A stretch of DNA of 64,000 nt from Prorocentrum cordatum. Taxonomy: Eukaryota; Sar; Dinophyceae; Prorocentrales; Prorocentraceae. Within the stretch, counting starts at the first letter, position 1. The number at the start of each line of letters is the position of its first letter. Shown one piece after another: positions 50,656 through 61,009 of this stretch. The notes under the pieces are model-generated. The model did no database searches. It saw only the letters and a list, made by a program, of their open reading frames with translations, and was not told the origin of the DNA. Where the stretch lies: contig CAUYUJ010017797.1 of assembly GCA_963575745.1 (NCBI GenBank), positions 1 to 64,000 on the forward strand, read 5' to 3'. The position numbers were made by a program, and so were the translations under genes.

Positions 50656-50738
50656 TCATCGTCCCCCTTCAGGGTCGGCGGCATCGGCCGTAAGGCCTTC
50701 GCAATAATTACCATAACCATGAAACCGTGCGAAAAAGA
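49602..50738. repeat. 1.1 kb segment between 36-bp direct repeats
   Basis: The 36-bp sequence AATAATTACCATAACCATGA... is present at 49602-49637 and identically at 50703-50738. Between the copies lie GACGGCCCC-type degenerate repeats like the reverse complement of the 22.2 kb minisatellite, a GGA run (49865-49930), a C-rich tract (50330-50515) and a CGT run (50598-50655). Frames inside are composition-driven. Confidence 0.6.
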
Positions 50739-51521
50739 AACACAACTGACAGTCCGCAGTGCATGGGATACAGCTTATGGTAATTCAATGTGCTCCTGTA
50801 AACATTGCCCGATGCAGCAATTATCTTTCGTTGCAGTCATGCTGGCGTCCGTGCTCGCTGCAATTAGCAGAGCGAGCAACAACGTTATGAATTGCCCGCT
50901 GCATGTTCTTTAAACAAGCTGCAGCATTCGTGAGAACGATGCATCCCACAAGGTCCCGGCCCCCCTCCCGCACTCACCACGTCAAACGTTACCGCCCGCA
51001 TCCACCACGGCAGTGTACCGACCCCCAAACACAAACTGTTGCGGGCGCCGCCTCCTGTCACAAGCGCGACCATCGCCACCGTCACCCAGCGGCCACGAGG
51101 CTTCAGGCCCGCCGGCCCTCCCCCGCGAGGCCGCACCCCCCCTGCGGCGAGACCCCGCGGGCCCCCGTTCAGCCAGAAGGAGAACACTGCCGGCGTCCGG
51201 CGCCGCCCTCGCCGACCCGAGCACCCCACCGGGGGTCGGGATACGGCGGGCGTGTTCGCGCGCGCAAAACATGTCGCGCACCTGTCAGACGTTACACCTG
51301 GTGATGCGACCGCTGCCAGCGGCCGCCAGGGAAGGAAGGCCCCCTCCCCGCACGCGCTGACCTGCGCGGCGTTCTCGCACCTGCGACGCACACGTTCGGC
51401 CGACCCGAGGCAGGACCCCTCGCAGCCGGTGCGCATCGCCTCTTGCACGGCGAAGTCCACGCCGGCGCCCATCCCAAATTCTCCCCGGTAACCCCACCGG
51501 GGCCCAGGGTGTGGTGGGTGG
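50739..51521. other. Left flank of the second YR element; no gene identified
   Basis: 50740-50930 is AT-richer and non-coding. 50930-51521 is very GC-rich with open frames on all sides. By analogy with split-repeat elements it might hold an outer arm of the element, but no matching partner was found. Confidence 0.35.
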
Positions 51522-51680
51522 GAAACAAACCAACAGCAACCGCTGTCGCCAACGCGCTTTGCTCGCACGATCCAATTGCGCGCTCTGATGCGCGCAGTCC
51601 CTGCGAGCGCGCGCGGGCGTCCCCTTCTGTCATGATTATGGTTCCCTGACCCGAGCCTCCCCGAGCCTAAAGTCAACGCA
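51522..51680 (-). repeat. 159-bp direct repeat, distal copy
   Basis: From GAAACAAACCAACAGCAACC to CCTAAAGTCAACGCA. Identical to 59202-59360 by eye. It includes the first codons of the recombinase frame, which diverges just beyond the repeat edge. Confidence 0.92.
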
Positions 51681-52317
51681 TAATCACCGACAGCCTATTC
51701 CCCGCGCCGCGCCCTGCGCGGCCCCTGGCAACTTTCGCGCGCCGCGAATCGCACGCGCCCCGCCGCGGCGCGAAGCGCACGCGGGCGGCCCGCTCCTCCG
51801 CGCGCGCGCGCGCTCCACCTGCGAACACGGCGCGCGACGGCCCCATCCTCCCACCCATTCCCCCAACCCATACCCCGTCCCCCGACCCCAGAAAGTGCAA
51901 CGGTGCTCCGGGGGTGCAGAACGACCTTGGGGTGACCAAACCCCCCGAATGGAACACCTGCGTGAAGAAGGCAAGACCCTGGCGTGGCTCGCCAGTAATG
52001 CCGCTCTCCCCAACGCTGCTCTGGCTCCGCGTTTCTGCACCCCCAACGCTGTTCTGGGTCCGACGCCGCTCCGCAATCGCGCGTCGATGTACACGGCGCC
52101 CCGTGTCTGAGGCATGCCCGTGCCCCGCGGCTGGGCCCGCGCTCACCTCTCCTGCGCGGACTCCTTCTTTACGGCGAATCCACTGAGCCTGGCGCGGCAC
52201 GCTGCACGCCGCGGCCCACCCCCCGCGAATTGCCCTCGCGGAACGCGCCTTCCGCGCGCCGTAGCACCCAACGCCACGCGTCTAGTAAGCACCCGCGCCA
52301 CGCGGCCGGGTCCACTC
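51681..52317 (-). other. Element 3' region, no domain recognised
   Basis: Very GC-rich. Frames of up to 175 codons are open but Arg/Ala-rich. It holds one copy (52189-52260) of a roughly 60-bp sequence repeated at 52504-52562. Confidence 0.4.
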
Positions 52318-54866
52318 TCACCTCGCCGGTACGAAAACCATTCTCCCGGGCGAAGCTATCCTCGCCGAGCCGCCTGGCACCGCGCGAGTGGACGACTCGG
52401 GGGAAGGCCGCCCCCGCGCGCGCACGGCGCGCCGTGAGATCCCGTCCGACCAGTTGCTTTTCGAGTCTACCCACTCGAGCCAGGTGGACATGTCGCAGTG
52501 AAACTGGCGCGACACGCTGCACGGCGCGTCCCCCCGCGATTTGCCCTCGCGGCGCGCGCCTTGAAGAAATTCATAAGCTTGACGCTCCGGTCCAGGGTAG
52601 CATGGTCGCACCTGCCACTCACGAAGCTGTGGAGAGCGCTCGTGTTGTCAAGCACCCACAGGATGCGCCTCCCTCGGCACCTCCGCGCCTCTTGCGCCAG
52701 GACAATGGGGACCATGGCCCCCTCACAGAGGGCGATCGGATTCGCGCCCCTCTCCCGGTCCGCCGGCGAGAAACCCCACTCCGCGAGTATGGCATCGTCG
52801 AATACACACCATCCTCCCACACGCTCCCCTGTCAAGCAATCGACCAGGAGGTAGCCGCCTGTGGGCGCGGTCGCCCCGTCAGCCCGCGCGTCGCTTGCGA
52901 TCACAATCAGCGGACACGAGGGCGGGCTCACGTCGACGCTTCTCTTCGGGGCAAGGTCTATTACAAATTCGAAGTAATCGAAGCACCGCCGAATCGCGTG
53001 GGATAACGCCCACGGAGGCGCGTCAGTGTACTGCCTCTGCTTCAGCGGCGCCATCGCGGCGCTGCCGACGCCGTTGAACATCGCGGAGGACGACCACTGC
53101 AGAATGCCCCGGAGCTTCGAGGCCTCCGCTGGTGTCAGGCTGTTCCGCGCACGGTGCTCCGCGAGCAGGCCTTTGATTTTGTCAATCATGCTGGCCTTCG
53201 GCCAAAAGGAGACCACCCCTCTGCCTTCAAAAACCCGAGACACGTCGTGATCGACTCCCAGGAATGCCCCAGTGGCGGCCATGCGCTGCTGCTTCGCGCT
53301 GGCATTCGGGGTACCCAACTCCGAAAACAAGACGTTGAGTAAAGCCTGTCCCGAGCCTTTCGCCAATCCGAGGTCCCCAAGACTGCCATCATCGACATAC
53401 ATTGTGTGCAACAATGCCGCCACGCGCCTGGCAGCGGCTTCCAGAAAGGCAGACCACCGCATGAAATTCATAACACTCGACGACAAGCCGAACAGCATGG
53501 CGAACGCAGTCAAGTATCGCCACTCCCCGCTGCGCGGTTCCCGCGCCGCAATGACGTTATATCGCAGCTGCGCGGGATTGACCGGCACGGACCTGTATGC
53601 GCCCGGCAGGTCCTCGCCTCCAGTCTCAAGGGTTAAGCCCTCATCGGCAAAGCCTCCCGCCGCAGCTTCCTGCCTGAGGGCGCACGCCAAACACCGGGCC
53701 GGACCACGCCCCTTGGACACCGGAGGGGCCCACTAGGCCCACACGAACGGACCCGGGGGAACGGCCCGCGGGAAACCCGCGACACACCGGCCGGCGGGGA
53801 GGGGGAAAAGGCCACCTCCGGTGTTTGGCGTACCTCCCGACCGCTGCCTCAAGACTTTGCCATACAATGCAGGCGTGAACGCTGATGGCAAGTGCCACTT
53901 CTCAGGGTACACCGTCGCGCCGTTCTGCCCACCGGCTTTAGCATCGTCTATCCGCCGACGCTTGCCGTTCTGCTGCACGTGCACGAACGACGGCACGGCC
54001 GCCCAGCGCCCGGCGCCGTACTCGCGGTCCATCGCGGCCAGCGACGCCGGAGGAGCAGCCCAGCCCTTCTCGCATTCCTTCAAGCATGATTCCCAAAGAA
54101 ACTCAGCCTCAGGATCAACCCGTCGCTTGTCCCTGGAACGTAAAAGCGCGGTGGACTCCGCCAACAAGCGGTCTTCAGAAACAGGTTCCGAACTTTCGCA
54201 CCGCTCCCAGACACCCGTCTCCTCCAATCGCCCCACGATATTGAAGCCGGTCACAAATCTCTGGGCCAGCTGCCAATCCGGCCAACCCATCACCCAAGTC
54301 AGAACACAAATCAGCGCGATGTGGGTGTTCTGCGCCACGGCATGTACTGAGGGGCTTTGCCAGAGCCGAAGGGCGCGGGACACCGGCGCCAGCCTTTGAC
54401 TAAGCTCCTTCAACGCCCCGGCGCAAGACTCGCGCCACTGCCTCAGCCGATTACCACCGGCCCACGCGAACGCAACCGTGGCAAAGGCAGCATACTTCAA
54501 ATCAACGGGTGCCATGTACTCATCGTCGAATGGCAATCGCCCCGCGCTCGCGAATTCGATGCATTGAGCGAGGTGTGCCCGCTCCCCCACGCCGAGTTCG
54601 ATAACCGGCGCCAGCGCTAGCCTGTGGTCGAGCACGCCTGCCTGGCGACCCAACACGGCGCTCGCGCGCCCCTTGGAATTTCTGCCCAGAGAACATCCCA
54701 GAGGTAGTCCTTCGTCCTGCAGCTCCGCCCAGATGGCGAAATCAACGAATGGCGAAGTATTCAACAAATCTTGCAAGAACGGGATGGGAAAGCCCACCAG
54801 CCACTCTTCCGGAAAGGACTTCCGAATTTTCACAGCGATGTCCGCCTGGCTCCATCGCACGCCCAC
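52318..54866 (-). CDS. RT-RNase H of the second YR element
   Basis: The frame 54866-53733 begins the RT region (FVTGFNIVGRLEETGVW, then WAAVPSFVHVQQNGKRRRID, the fingers). The reading is interrupted at 53684-53831 by an insert with 14-bp inverted ends and resumes at 53676 (ALRQEAAAGGFADEG), with the palm Tyr-Val-Asp-Asp at residues 108-111 of the 417-codon frame. RNase H follows: LIVIASDARADG (Asp), LCEGAMV (Glu) and WVLDNTSAL (Asp). The last Asp appears in another frame as SKSNWSDGISR (about 52446). The family resembles DIRS-type RT-RNase H. Three frames must be joined, so this copy is interrupted or spliced. Confidence 0.72.
53684..53831 (-). mobile_element. 148-bp insert with 14-bp inverted ends inside RT
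   Basis: ACGCCAAACACCGG at 53684-53697 and its exact reverse complement at 53818-53831. In minus orientation GGAG|GT borders one end and CTCAG lies just past the other, so it could be an introner-like intron or a tiny MITE. Simple GT-AG removal does not restore the frame exactly. Confidence 0.6.
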
Positions 54867-55095
54867 GACGCTGGGGCACGCGACCCCACTGGTGACTGCC
54901 CCTTCTGCCGCGGCGGGCGGCGCGGCAGCGGGTGCGTTTCAATCGCCCTTGCGGCCGCGCTTGCCGCCGTCGGCCGCGCCCCCGCTCGCGCTCCTCGCGT
55001 CGCAAACTACAACGCCGGGTGTTCCGAACATTCGGCGCTAACCGTCGCCTTTCCCGGACCCAGGGCGCCCCCGGACCCGGGCCACCCCCCTTAAG
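54867..55095 (-). other. Spacer between gag-like ORF and RT
   Basis: GC-rich, no motif. Confidence 0.4.
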
Positions 55096-56440
55096 CTAAC
55101 AGGGAAACCAAAAACTGAGACCCGGGCTCCTGGTGCACTTGAGGGCGCAGTGGTTCGACACGCCACACAAGCGCCCCGTCTTGTTGAGCACGACGGAACA
55201 GACGTGCTTATACCCGCGAGGGCACGGCTCGGAGCACTCCCCGGCGTTGAACTTGCGACACACCTGGGTTCCGTCTTTCAACCGATCGCCCAACTGCGCG
55301 CCCTTGCCACCTGTCCGCTGGCTCCGCCCGACGCTCGTCGGCGGCCGCTGCGGCCCGGGAGCTGGCGGTGAGGGCGGGCTCCACATGACCTCGCGAGTCT
55401 GCAAGCCCTCGCGGATTATCTTCCCGACGCTCAGCTCGCTGGTGCGGACCCTGTCCGTCCACCAAGCGCGCTCCTCCTCGTCCCGACGCACGACGTTAGG
55501 CAGCGCTATCGAGAACGGCATCGCACTGGCGTACTTGACCACACGGAAATGGTAGGCCATCGCGACATCCAACGGAATCTGCACGAAATCCGTCGTATCC
55601 GAAGACGCCTTCTCTGGCGTTCCGGGCGCCGGGTCAATCGGCTTCACCCCAGCGCGCGCGTATGCCACCATGAGAGCCTGGTGCAACGCGATATAGGTTT
55701 TCAAGTCCTTCGCGGGATCCGGATCTTCCTTGTCATCGCACACGAATTCGACATCCCCAATGCGCTGCCGCTTCCTGGCAGCCCTCGCGGCATTCAGCAA
55801 CGTGCGGACCTTCCATACACTCATCATCGTCACCTGGCGCCTGCCGACTCTGGGGGGCCGCGCGCGCGACGCGGTCACCCCCTCCGCGTGCAGTGGGACG
55901 CGCCTGCCCAGCTCCCTGCTGATCTTACTGACCAACGCTTCGGACGGCTCACACTCCGCTGGGTACGCCATCTTATACCGAGCGAAGAACTGCTCGCTCA
56001 ATTCAGCGAGCTGCGGCGACGGCAATGGGACATCGTCGCTCTCGTCCAAACCGCGCCTCTTCCGGGTCTCGGACTCCCGGGCGGCATCGCACACGGCTTT
56101 CCACGCCTGCCGCACTACGCGCTCGAACTGCGGCGCGGGCCAGGCAGGACCCCCCCCCGCGCAGGCGAAGGCCGCGCCTGGCGCACGCGGGCAGCTGTCC
56201 CAGCCTCCTCTCGAGATCCGGCACGCGCTCGAGGATCGGCGCCCACTCGTTCTCGCTCGTGACGGCATGCGCGAAATCGACCAACGTCTCTAGACCCACG
56301 GTTTCGACCAGGTGGGTGGCGATGCGCTCATCAAACTGATACTTCGCGGCCAGCTCTCTGAATTGTGCAGCGGCGTCGCGAGCGCCGACGCGCCCCGGCA
56401 GCGCAATGCCGTCAACTGACAAAGACATACCGAGAACCAC
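55096..56440 (-). CDS. Gag-like protein with CCCH zinc motif, one frame change
   Basis: Starts near 56440 (VDGIALPGRV, then FDERIATHLVETVGLETLVD). It changes frame at the run of nine C at 56150-56158, then continues to 55096. The main part is helical (FERVVRQAWKAVCDAARES, then LIALHQALMVAYARAG-like), with a C-terminal Cys cluster CRKFNAGECSEPCPRGYKHVC and a further CGVSNHCALKC. The CCCH arrangement suggests RNA binding, as the nucleocapsid of gag does. Its N-terminal segment resembles residues 50-80 of the recombinase ORF (GLESAGDLAHLFCS against GLETLVDFAHAVTS), suggesting a shared domain. Confidence 0.55.
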
Positions 56441-57086
56441 ACGTGTCGCTCCGCTAAACCTACTCTCTGGACCGCGTTCGAGCCCACCTCGGGGCGCGCA
56501 TACGCATCCGTTAAGTTGGCATTCGCTGGCAGGCCCACGCGCAACTCCGCGCGTCTCCGCCGCGATGACGTCACCACCTCACGCCGGGGCTGCCCGGCCG
56601 CGCAACTTTTCACACGCCGCGCACACCAGGGCTCCCTCCGGGAGCGCCGGGAACCACTGCAGATCACTCAATCCATTCTGACATAGGTTCGTCACTGGCC
56701 CGAACTCACTGTCCGTCCAGGCTCTGGACTTTTTGAGGCGACGAATTACGGGCATCGCGACGTGATATCGAGGCCCCATAACCTCCCTTACCCGGGTAGC
56801 CCTCCCAGGCTCAGACTGCACGTACCCGATCGCGCCCCGCGGCTCGGGCGACGGGCCCACGGCTCGCGACGCGCGCGCGGATGATCCCTCCGCAACCTGC
56901 CTGACTGGCGGCGCGCAGTGCGCTGGCGCGCCATCTGAGCCCTTTACGTCACATTGACCCAACTCCGCGCCCTGCGCTGCCTCGTCACCTGGAAGCGCGG
57001 TCACCGCGCGACCGGCGCAGTCAACTCCCCGCGCTTGGAACGCGGCCGGGCCTGCACGGGTTGCGTCTCCCGGCCGCACCGACACT
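56441..57086 (-). other. Recombinase-gag spacer with coding-like frame
   Basis: A minus frame from 57514 to 56579 has a natural C-terminal half (PRYHVAMPVIRRLKKSRAWT, then LVCAACEKLRG) covering about 56579-57080. Its upstream half is a shadow of the recombinase ORF. It may be part of gag. Confidence 0.35.
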
Positions 57087-59255
57087 TCATCTCCCCTGGA
57101 CCTGGGGATGGAGACAGCCTCCAATGCCGCCCACGCCCGGGCACAATACCGCTGGGCCGCGCGATCGACCCGCGGTTCGCCCTGCGCGGCCCGCAATGGC
57201 AACCGACGCCGGACTGGCGCGCGCTCCCGCCTCTGCTGGTCGCTTGTTTTTGCCGGCAACTTTCGGCGCTCTGCGTGGACTCGCAGGCGCAGGCAACGCG
57301 TTCCCACGCAAACCGCCCGGCGCTTTACCGCGCCCCCCCCGCTTTGCACGCGGTGCCCCCGACGCGAGGGTTTGCGCAGCGCGCGCACGCGCGCCCGGCG
57401 CTTCGGCGCCCGCCCCCCCCTCACCGCTCTTACCCGCGGCGCCCCCGTCGGCAGGACCCCGACAATTGGGTGGAGGCGCGCCCGGCGCTTTACCGCGCCC
57501 CACCCGCTGTCCACGCGGGGCCACGATTATCCGGAGAAACTTCTGCCGCCTCAACTCCTCGACGACCGACGGGGGCAAGAACGCGGCCTTCTCACGAACG
57601 GTCGACACCGCCACCCGCTGCTGCGCCTCTTTCTCTAGGTCGGCCAACATTACTTTTCCTGGCGCAGAACTCGCCCAGCATCGCACTTGCTCCCACTGCA
57701 CTGGGGCCTCCAGATCGGTCCGCAGGCACGACAACACTCCGGCCATGTGCAGGCGCGTGCACATCTCGGCTTGCCGCCGACGCGCATTATACACGATCGG
57801 CATCTGGTTCCGACGGGAGTTGTCTCCCCCCTCCGTCCAACCGCCCGAGATGACTCGGGCTTCCCAGTCCAATTGTATCGCGCTCGCCCATGTAGGCCCA
57901 GCCCGGCGCAAACTGTACGAAGTCACAAGATCCAACTGGGAATCGTCCGCTAGCGAGCCTCGGAATACTTCCTTCAGCGATCGGTTAAAGGCACCCAACT
58001 TCACCGGCGCGCCGGAAACTGGATCGAAGACGAGCCCCGTCGGCACAGCCCTTCCTGCTCGATCTTCCCGCGCCGCCAACTTGTGCCAACCATCCCACAA
58101 GGCGTCAGCGGCGGACCGCGCGCCACCTAGCCGCCTCGGCAAGCACCAATCGAACGAAGGTCGCCCCTGTCGCTTTCCCTGCTTCCCCCTCGATGCGCGG
58201 AACCAGCAAAAATAAACAGACTTCTCTAAAGGCCTAGAGCGCAGCAGGTGCGTGTACCTCACCCACGCGAATACCACCGCCAGCATCCCAGCCGCGAGCA
58301 TGACTTGCCCAGGCGTTCTCGCGCCATCCAGGAAATCGATCACATGGTAAATCATCTCGGGTTCGACGACAGTGGCCTGGGCCGGCGGTGCTACGGTTCC
58401 ACTGCCTGGATCACGTGGCACAGGGCGAAACGCATCGTCCAGGCAGAAAGGCGCTTTCAAATGTACGCACATCCACTTCAAGGCGTTCCAGATCCTGACG
58501 CCGGACGTCCGTGCGATCGAGAGCTTATGCACGAACTCGGCGACTGCCATGGGTTGCCGCGCCAGACTCGTCGCCGGCTGCCCTTGCCGGCCCGCCCACT
58601 CGGCCCACTGCCCCCACACGCGCAAGGCCGTGCGCAGCGTCCCGGATTCGAAATTACTCAGCCTAAACACCGCCGCGGACGAGACGTCGGCGAGCATCTC
58701 GGCCTGCGCCTCCTGCAACCCCTGCCCGAGGCCGCTTTCCGGGCGCCATTCAAGCGACACTCGAACTGCGCTGACCGCCAGCTGAACGCGCCCCTCACGC
58801 TCTGCCGCCTCCGTCGCCACTGCGGCACAGCGTCTCGGCCGACCGCGGCGCGCGGCGGTAGGCCCACGCCCTTTCCCCGCCGCGGCCCCCGCGCTCACGG
58901 CGGGCGCGGCGGCCGCCGCCGCGCCGCCAAATCGCCCCTCCGCGCAAATGCCATGCGCGGGCACCAGCCACGGCGTCACCCGCGCCACGTCCCGAGCCAC
59001 GGCCCAGGCCGTGGGCACTCCACACTGCTCCGCCTCGTCCGTCGAGCAAAACAAATGCGCTAAATCGCCAGCCGACTCCAGTCCCTCTCTCTGCACGAGC
59101 GCAGAAAGGGACTCGCGCTCGGAGGAATCGACCCTCCAATCTAAGAACTCTTCGATGAAGAGCTCTCCGCGCTGCCCGGCCATCAAGCAGCACACAAGCA
59201 AGAAACAAACCAACAGCAACCGCTGTCGCCAACGCGCTTTGCTCGCACGATCCAA
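57087..59255 (-). CDS. Tyrosine recombinase of the second YR element
   Basis: 722 residues starting inside the right 159-bp repeat. The N-terminal 150 residues include a short domain shared with the gag-like protein. A core-binding helical region (200-280: NFESGTLRTALRVWGQWAEW) is followed by the catalytic domain: R333 (WVRYTHLLRS), SLRR with R450 (the preceding His position is Ser), GGW at 471-473 and Y489 (MPIVYNARR). The C-terminal 170 residues are Gly/Ala/Arg-rich. The ORF is intact. It would insert a circular copy of the element. The short hydrophobic stretch at residues 12-26 could be incidental. Confidence 0.75.
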   Translation of the reverse strand: MDRASKARWRQRLLLVCFLLVCCLMAGQRGELFIEEFLDWRVDSSERESLSALVQREGLESAGDLAHLFCSTDEAEQCGVPTAWAVARDVARVTPWLVPAHGICAEGRFGGAAAAAAPAVSAGAAAGKGRGPTAARRGRPRRCAAVATEAAEREGRVQLAVSAVRVSLEWRPESGLGQGLQEAQAEMLADVSSAAVFRLSNFESGTLRTALRVWGQWAEWAGRQGQPATSLARQPMAVAEFVHKLSIARTSGVRIWNALKWMCVHLKAPFCLDDAFRPVPRDPGSGTVAPPAQATVVEPEMIYHVIDFLDGARTPGQVMLAAGMLAVVFAWVRYTHLLRSRPLEKSVYFCWFRASRGKQGKRQGRPSFDWCLPRRLGGARSAADALWDGWHKLAAREDRAGRAVPTGLVFDPVSGAPVKLGAFNRSLKEVFRGSLADDSQLDLVTSYSLRRAGPTWASAIQLDWEARVISGGWTEGGDNSRRNQMPIVYNARRRQAEMCTRLHMAGVLSCLRTDLEAPVQWEQVRCWASSAPGKVMLADLEKEAQQRVAVSTVREKAAFLPPSVVEELRRQKFLRIIVAPRGQRVGRGKAPGAPPPNCRGPADGGAAGKSGEGGAGAEAPGARARAAQTLASGAPRAKRGGRGKAPGGLRGNALPAPASPRRAPKVAGKNKRPAEAGARASPASVAIAGRAGRTAGRSRGPAVLCPGVGGIGGCLHPQVQGR

Positions 59256-59360
59256 TTGCGCGCTCTGATGCGCGCAGTCCCTGCGAGCGCGCGCGGGCGT
59301 CCCCTTCTGTCATGATTATGGTTCCCTGACCCGAGCCTCCCCGAGCCTAAAGTCAACGCA
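59202..59360 (-). repeat. 159-bp direct repeat, proximal copy
   Basis: Identical to 51522-51680. It contains the recombinase start. Confidence 0.92.
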
Positions 59361-59704
59361 GGAACGCAACGAGGCATGCTCGCCCCGGGCCGCCCACCCA
59401 AGGCGCGCGCGACTTGAGATGGTTTCGAGCAGTCTCGATTCTGGGAATATGCTGGCCGCCTCATGTGGCTGGGAAAGACAAAGGGAGGGGGGCGGGGAGG
59501 GGGGCAAAATGGTTGAGAGAAGCATGCCAGGAGCAGCCAGGCACACACCTCCGTTGGCGACCATCGTCGGTTAGCAACGTTGCTTGTAGCCTCTTGAAAT
59601 GCATTTTTCGTCCTCCTGCCCCCACCCTGACCAACATCCCCCCACCCCACACACACATATACGATTCCCTCGCCCTTCTCATCCTCATCCTCCTTTCGGG
59701 GGCG
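59361..59704. other. Right flank of the second YR element; no gene identified
   Basis: Short frames only. Confidence 0.4.
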
Positions 59705-59875
59705 CGCAAACATGGATTAGCGATCCATGGATTTGGCGCGCGGTCGCCAAATCCATGGATCGGGGGAGGTGCCCTCCGTAAAATGCGGACGGTGCCGCCT
59801 CGTTCGACGGCGGAAGGGATTTCCCATGTAAACGGGACCTGTCGCTAATCTACGACTCCGTAATCCATGTTTGCG
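59705..59875. mobile_element. 171-bp MITE-like element
   Basis: The ends CGCAAACATGGATTA (59705-59719) and TAATCCATGTTTGCG (59861-59875) are exact reverse complements. An inner palindrome (GATCCATGGATTTGGCG and CGCCAAATCCATGGATC, about 59732-59763) repeats the ATCCATG word. No ORF. Target duplication not evident. Confidence 0.65.
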
Positions 59876-59929
59876 ATCGCCTGATCCTTCCCTTCATCCA
59901 TGCACCCAGCTCCTCTTTCTCATGACTCT

Positions 59930-60180
59930 CTCCTCCCTCCCTCCCTCCCTCCATCCTTCCCTCCCTCTGCTAAAAGGGCCGTGCCCGCGCCCCCACAATG
60001 CCGCCTCGCTGGGAGGACTCCATCCATCCATCCATCCATCCATCCATCCATCCATCCATCCATCCATCCTACCTCCCTCCCTTCCTCCCCCCCTCCTCCT
60101 CCTCCTCCTCCTCCTCATCCTCCTCCTCCTCCTCCTCCTCCTCCTCCTCCTCCTCCTCCTCCTCCTCATTTCCTCCTTCT
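59930..60180. repeat. Compound CCCT / CCAT / CCT microsatellite
   Basis: (CCCT)n at 59932-59965, (CCAT)n at 60020-60070, and (CCT)n at 60088-60172. Confidence 0.95.
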
Positions 60181-60550
60181 CCCCTTCCTCCTGCCCCTCC
60201 TGGGCCCCCCAAAATGTGTGACCCGAACACTGGGCCGCCGAGCCTGGTGAGCATCCCCAAGGCCAGCCAGCCGCCGGCCGAGGCGAGGACAATCAACGCG
60301 GTCGCAAGAAAGAGCAGCTCGCTCGCCTCGCCGCCCTCTTCCGCGACTTCCCCCTCCTCCTCCTCACCCGCCTCTCCCTCCTCCTCTCCCTCCCTCTCTC
60401 TCTCTCTGTCTCGGCCCCTGTGTCGTTCAGGCGCAGCCGCCACCACCCCAAGGCCGGTCGGCCGTGAGGGGGGGGGCGGATCAAACTAACAAGTCTCCCT
60501 TAGCGGCACCGTCTGGTGCGCCAGGGGTGGACCGCGCCCGCCGGCGGGCC
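60181..60550. other. No gene assigned; short natural-looking frames
   Basis: On the minus strand [20 protein letters not shown] (about 60260-60325) looks like a membrane segment, but its frame is bounded by microsatellites. No gene is claimed. Confidence 0.3.
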
Positions 60551-60554
60551 GCGG

Positions 60555-60668
60555 GTCCTCCTCCCCCTCCTCCTCCTCCTCCTCTTCCTCCTCCTCCTTC
60601 TCTTCCTCCTTGTCCTCCTCCTCCTCCTCCTCCTCCTCCTCCTCCTCCTCCGCCTCGTCCTCCTCCTG
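60555..60668. repeat. (CCT)n microsatellite
   Basis: CTC/TTC run of about 110 bp. Confidence 0.93.
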
Positions 60669-60848
60669 TCGGCTGCTGCTGACAATGTTATGGACCCTAG
60701 CAATGGAGCTGTGAAGGAGCAGGGCTCGGCCGAGGCCAGTGAAAGGCCCACGTCAGGAGGGGGTCAGCAGGTGGGCTCTCGCTTGATGCGCTCCCTCGGG
60801 CTGGGAAGCCACAGCTGTGGCCAAGTTGCATGGTTTTGTCTCCACTGA
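60669..60848 (+). CDS. Possible exon end, unknown function
   Basis: Following the CCT run the plus frame reads naturally (DNVMDPSNGAVKEQGSAEAS, then SRLMRSLGLGSHSCG) to a TGA at 60846. It could be the last exon of a gene whose intron holds the microsatellite. Low confidence. Confidence 0.25.
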   Translation, partial: SAAADNVMDPSNGAVKEQGSAEASERPTSGGGQQVGSRLMRSLGLGSHSCGQVAWFCLH

Positions 60849-61009
60849 TGACCTCTAATGCGGGAAAGACCCTGCGAGACGACTCAGGTGGAGGTTTCCG
60901 AGCTCGGTGACGGCGGCTGAGCTAAAGTGTGTGCCAGACGAGCGAGGGGCAACCTGCTGTGCCCACTTTGTCAGCACCCGTAGCACCCTCCTCCTCCTCC
61001 TCATCATCC
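60849..61009. other. Nothing recognised
   Basis: Short spacer ending in CTCCTC repeats before F2 copy 4. Confidence 0.4.

Larger units (their letters stand above)
51522..59360 (-). mobile_element. Second tyrosine-recombinase retroelement, 7.8 kb
   Basis: Bounded by identical 159-bp direct repeats. The minus-strand order is tyrosine recombinase, gag-like with CCCH motif, then RT-RNase H. There is no integrase. It differs from the 21.7-30.6 kb element in sequence, gene order and lack of a methyltransferase domain. Frame changes occur in gag (at a C9 run) and in RT (at a TIR-bounded insert). A second repeat pair expected for a complete split-repeat structure was not found, so the left boundary is uncertain. 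Confidence 0.75.

Noticed and set aside
51292-51633. Second recombinase-like start in the left 159-bp repeat
   Set aside because: The first residues equal those of the recombinase only because the repeat is a copy; beyond the repeat edge the frame diverges into GC-driven sequence.
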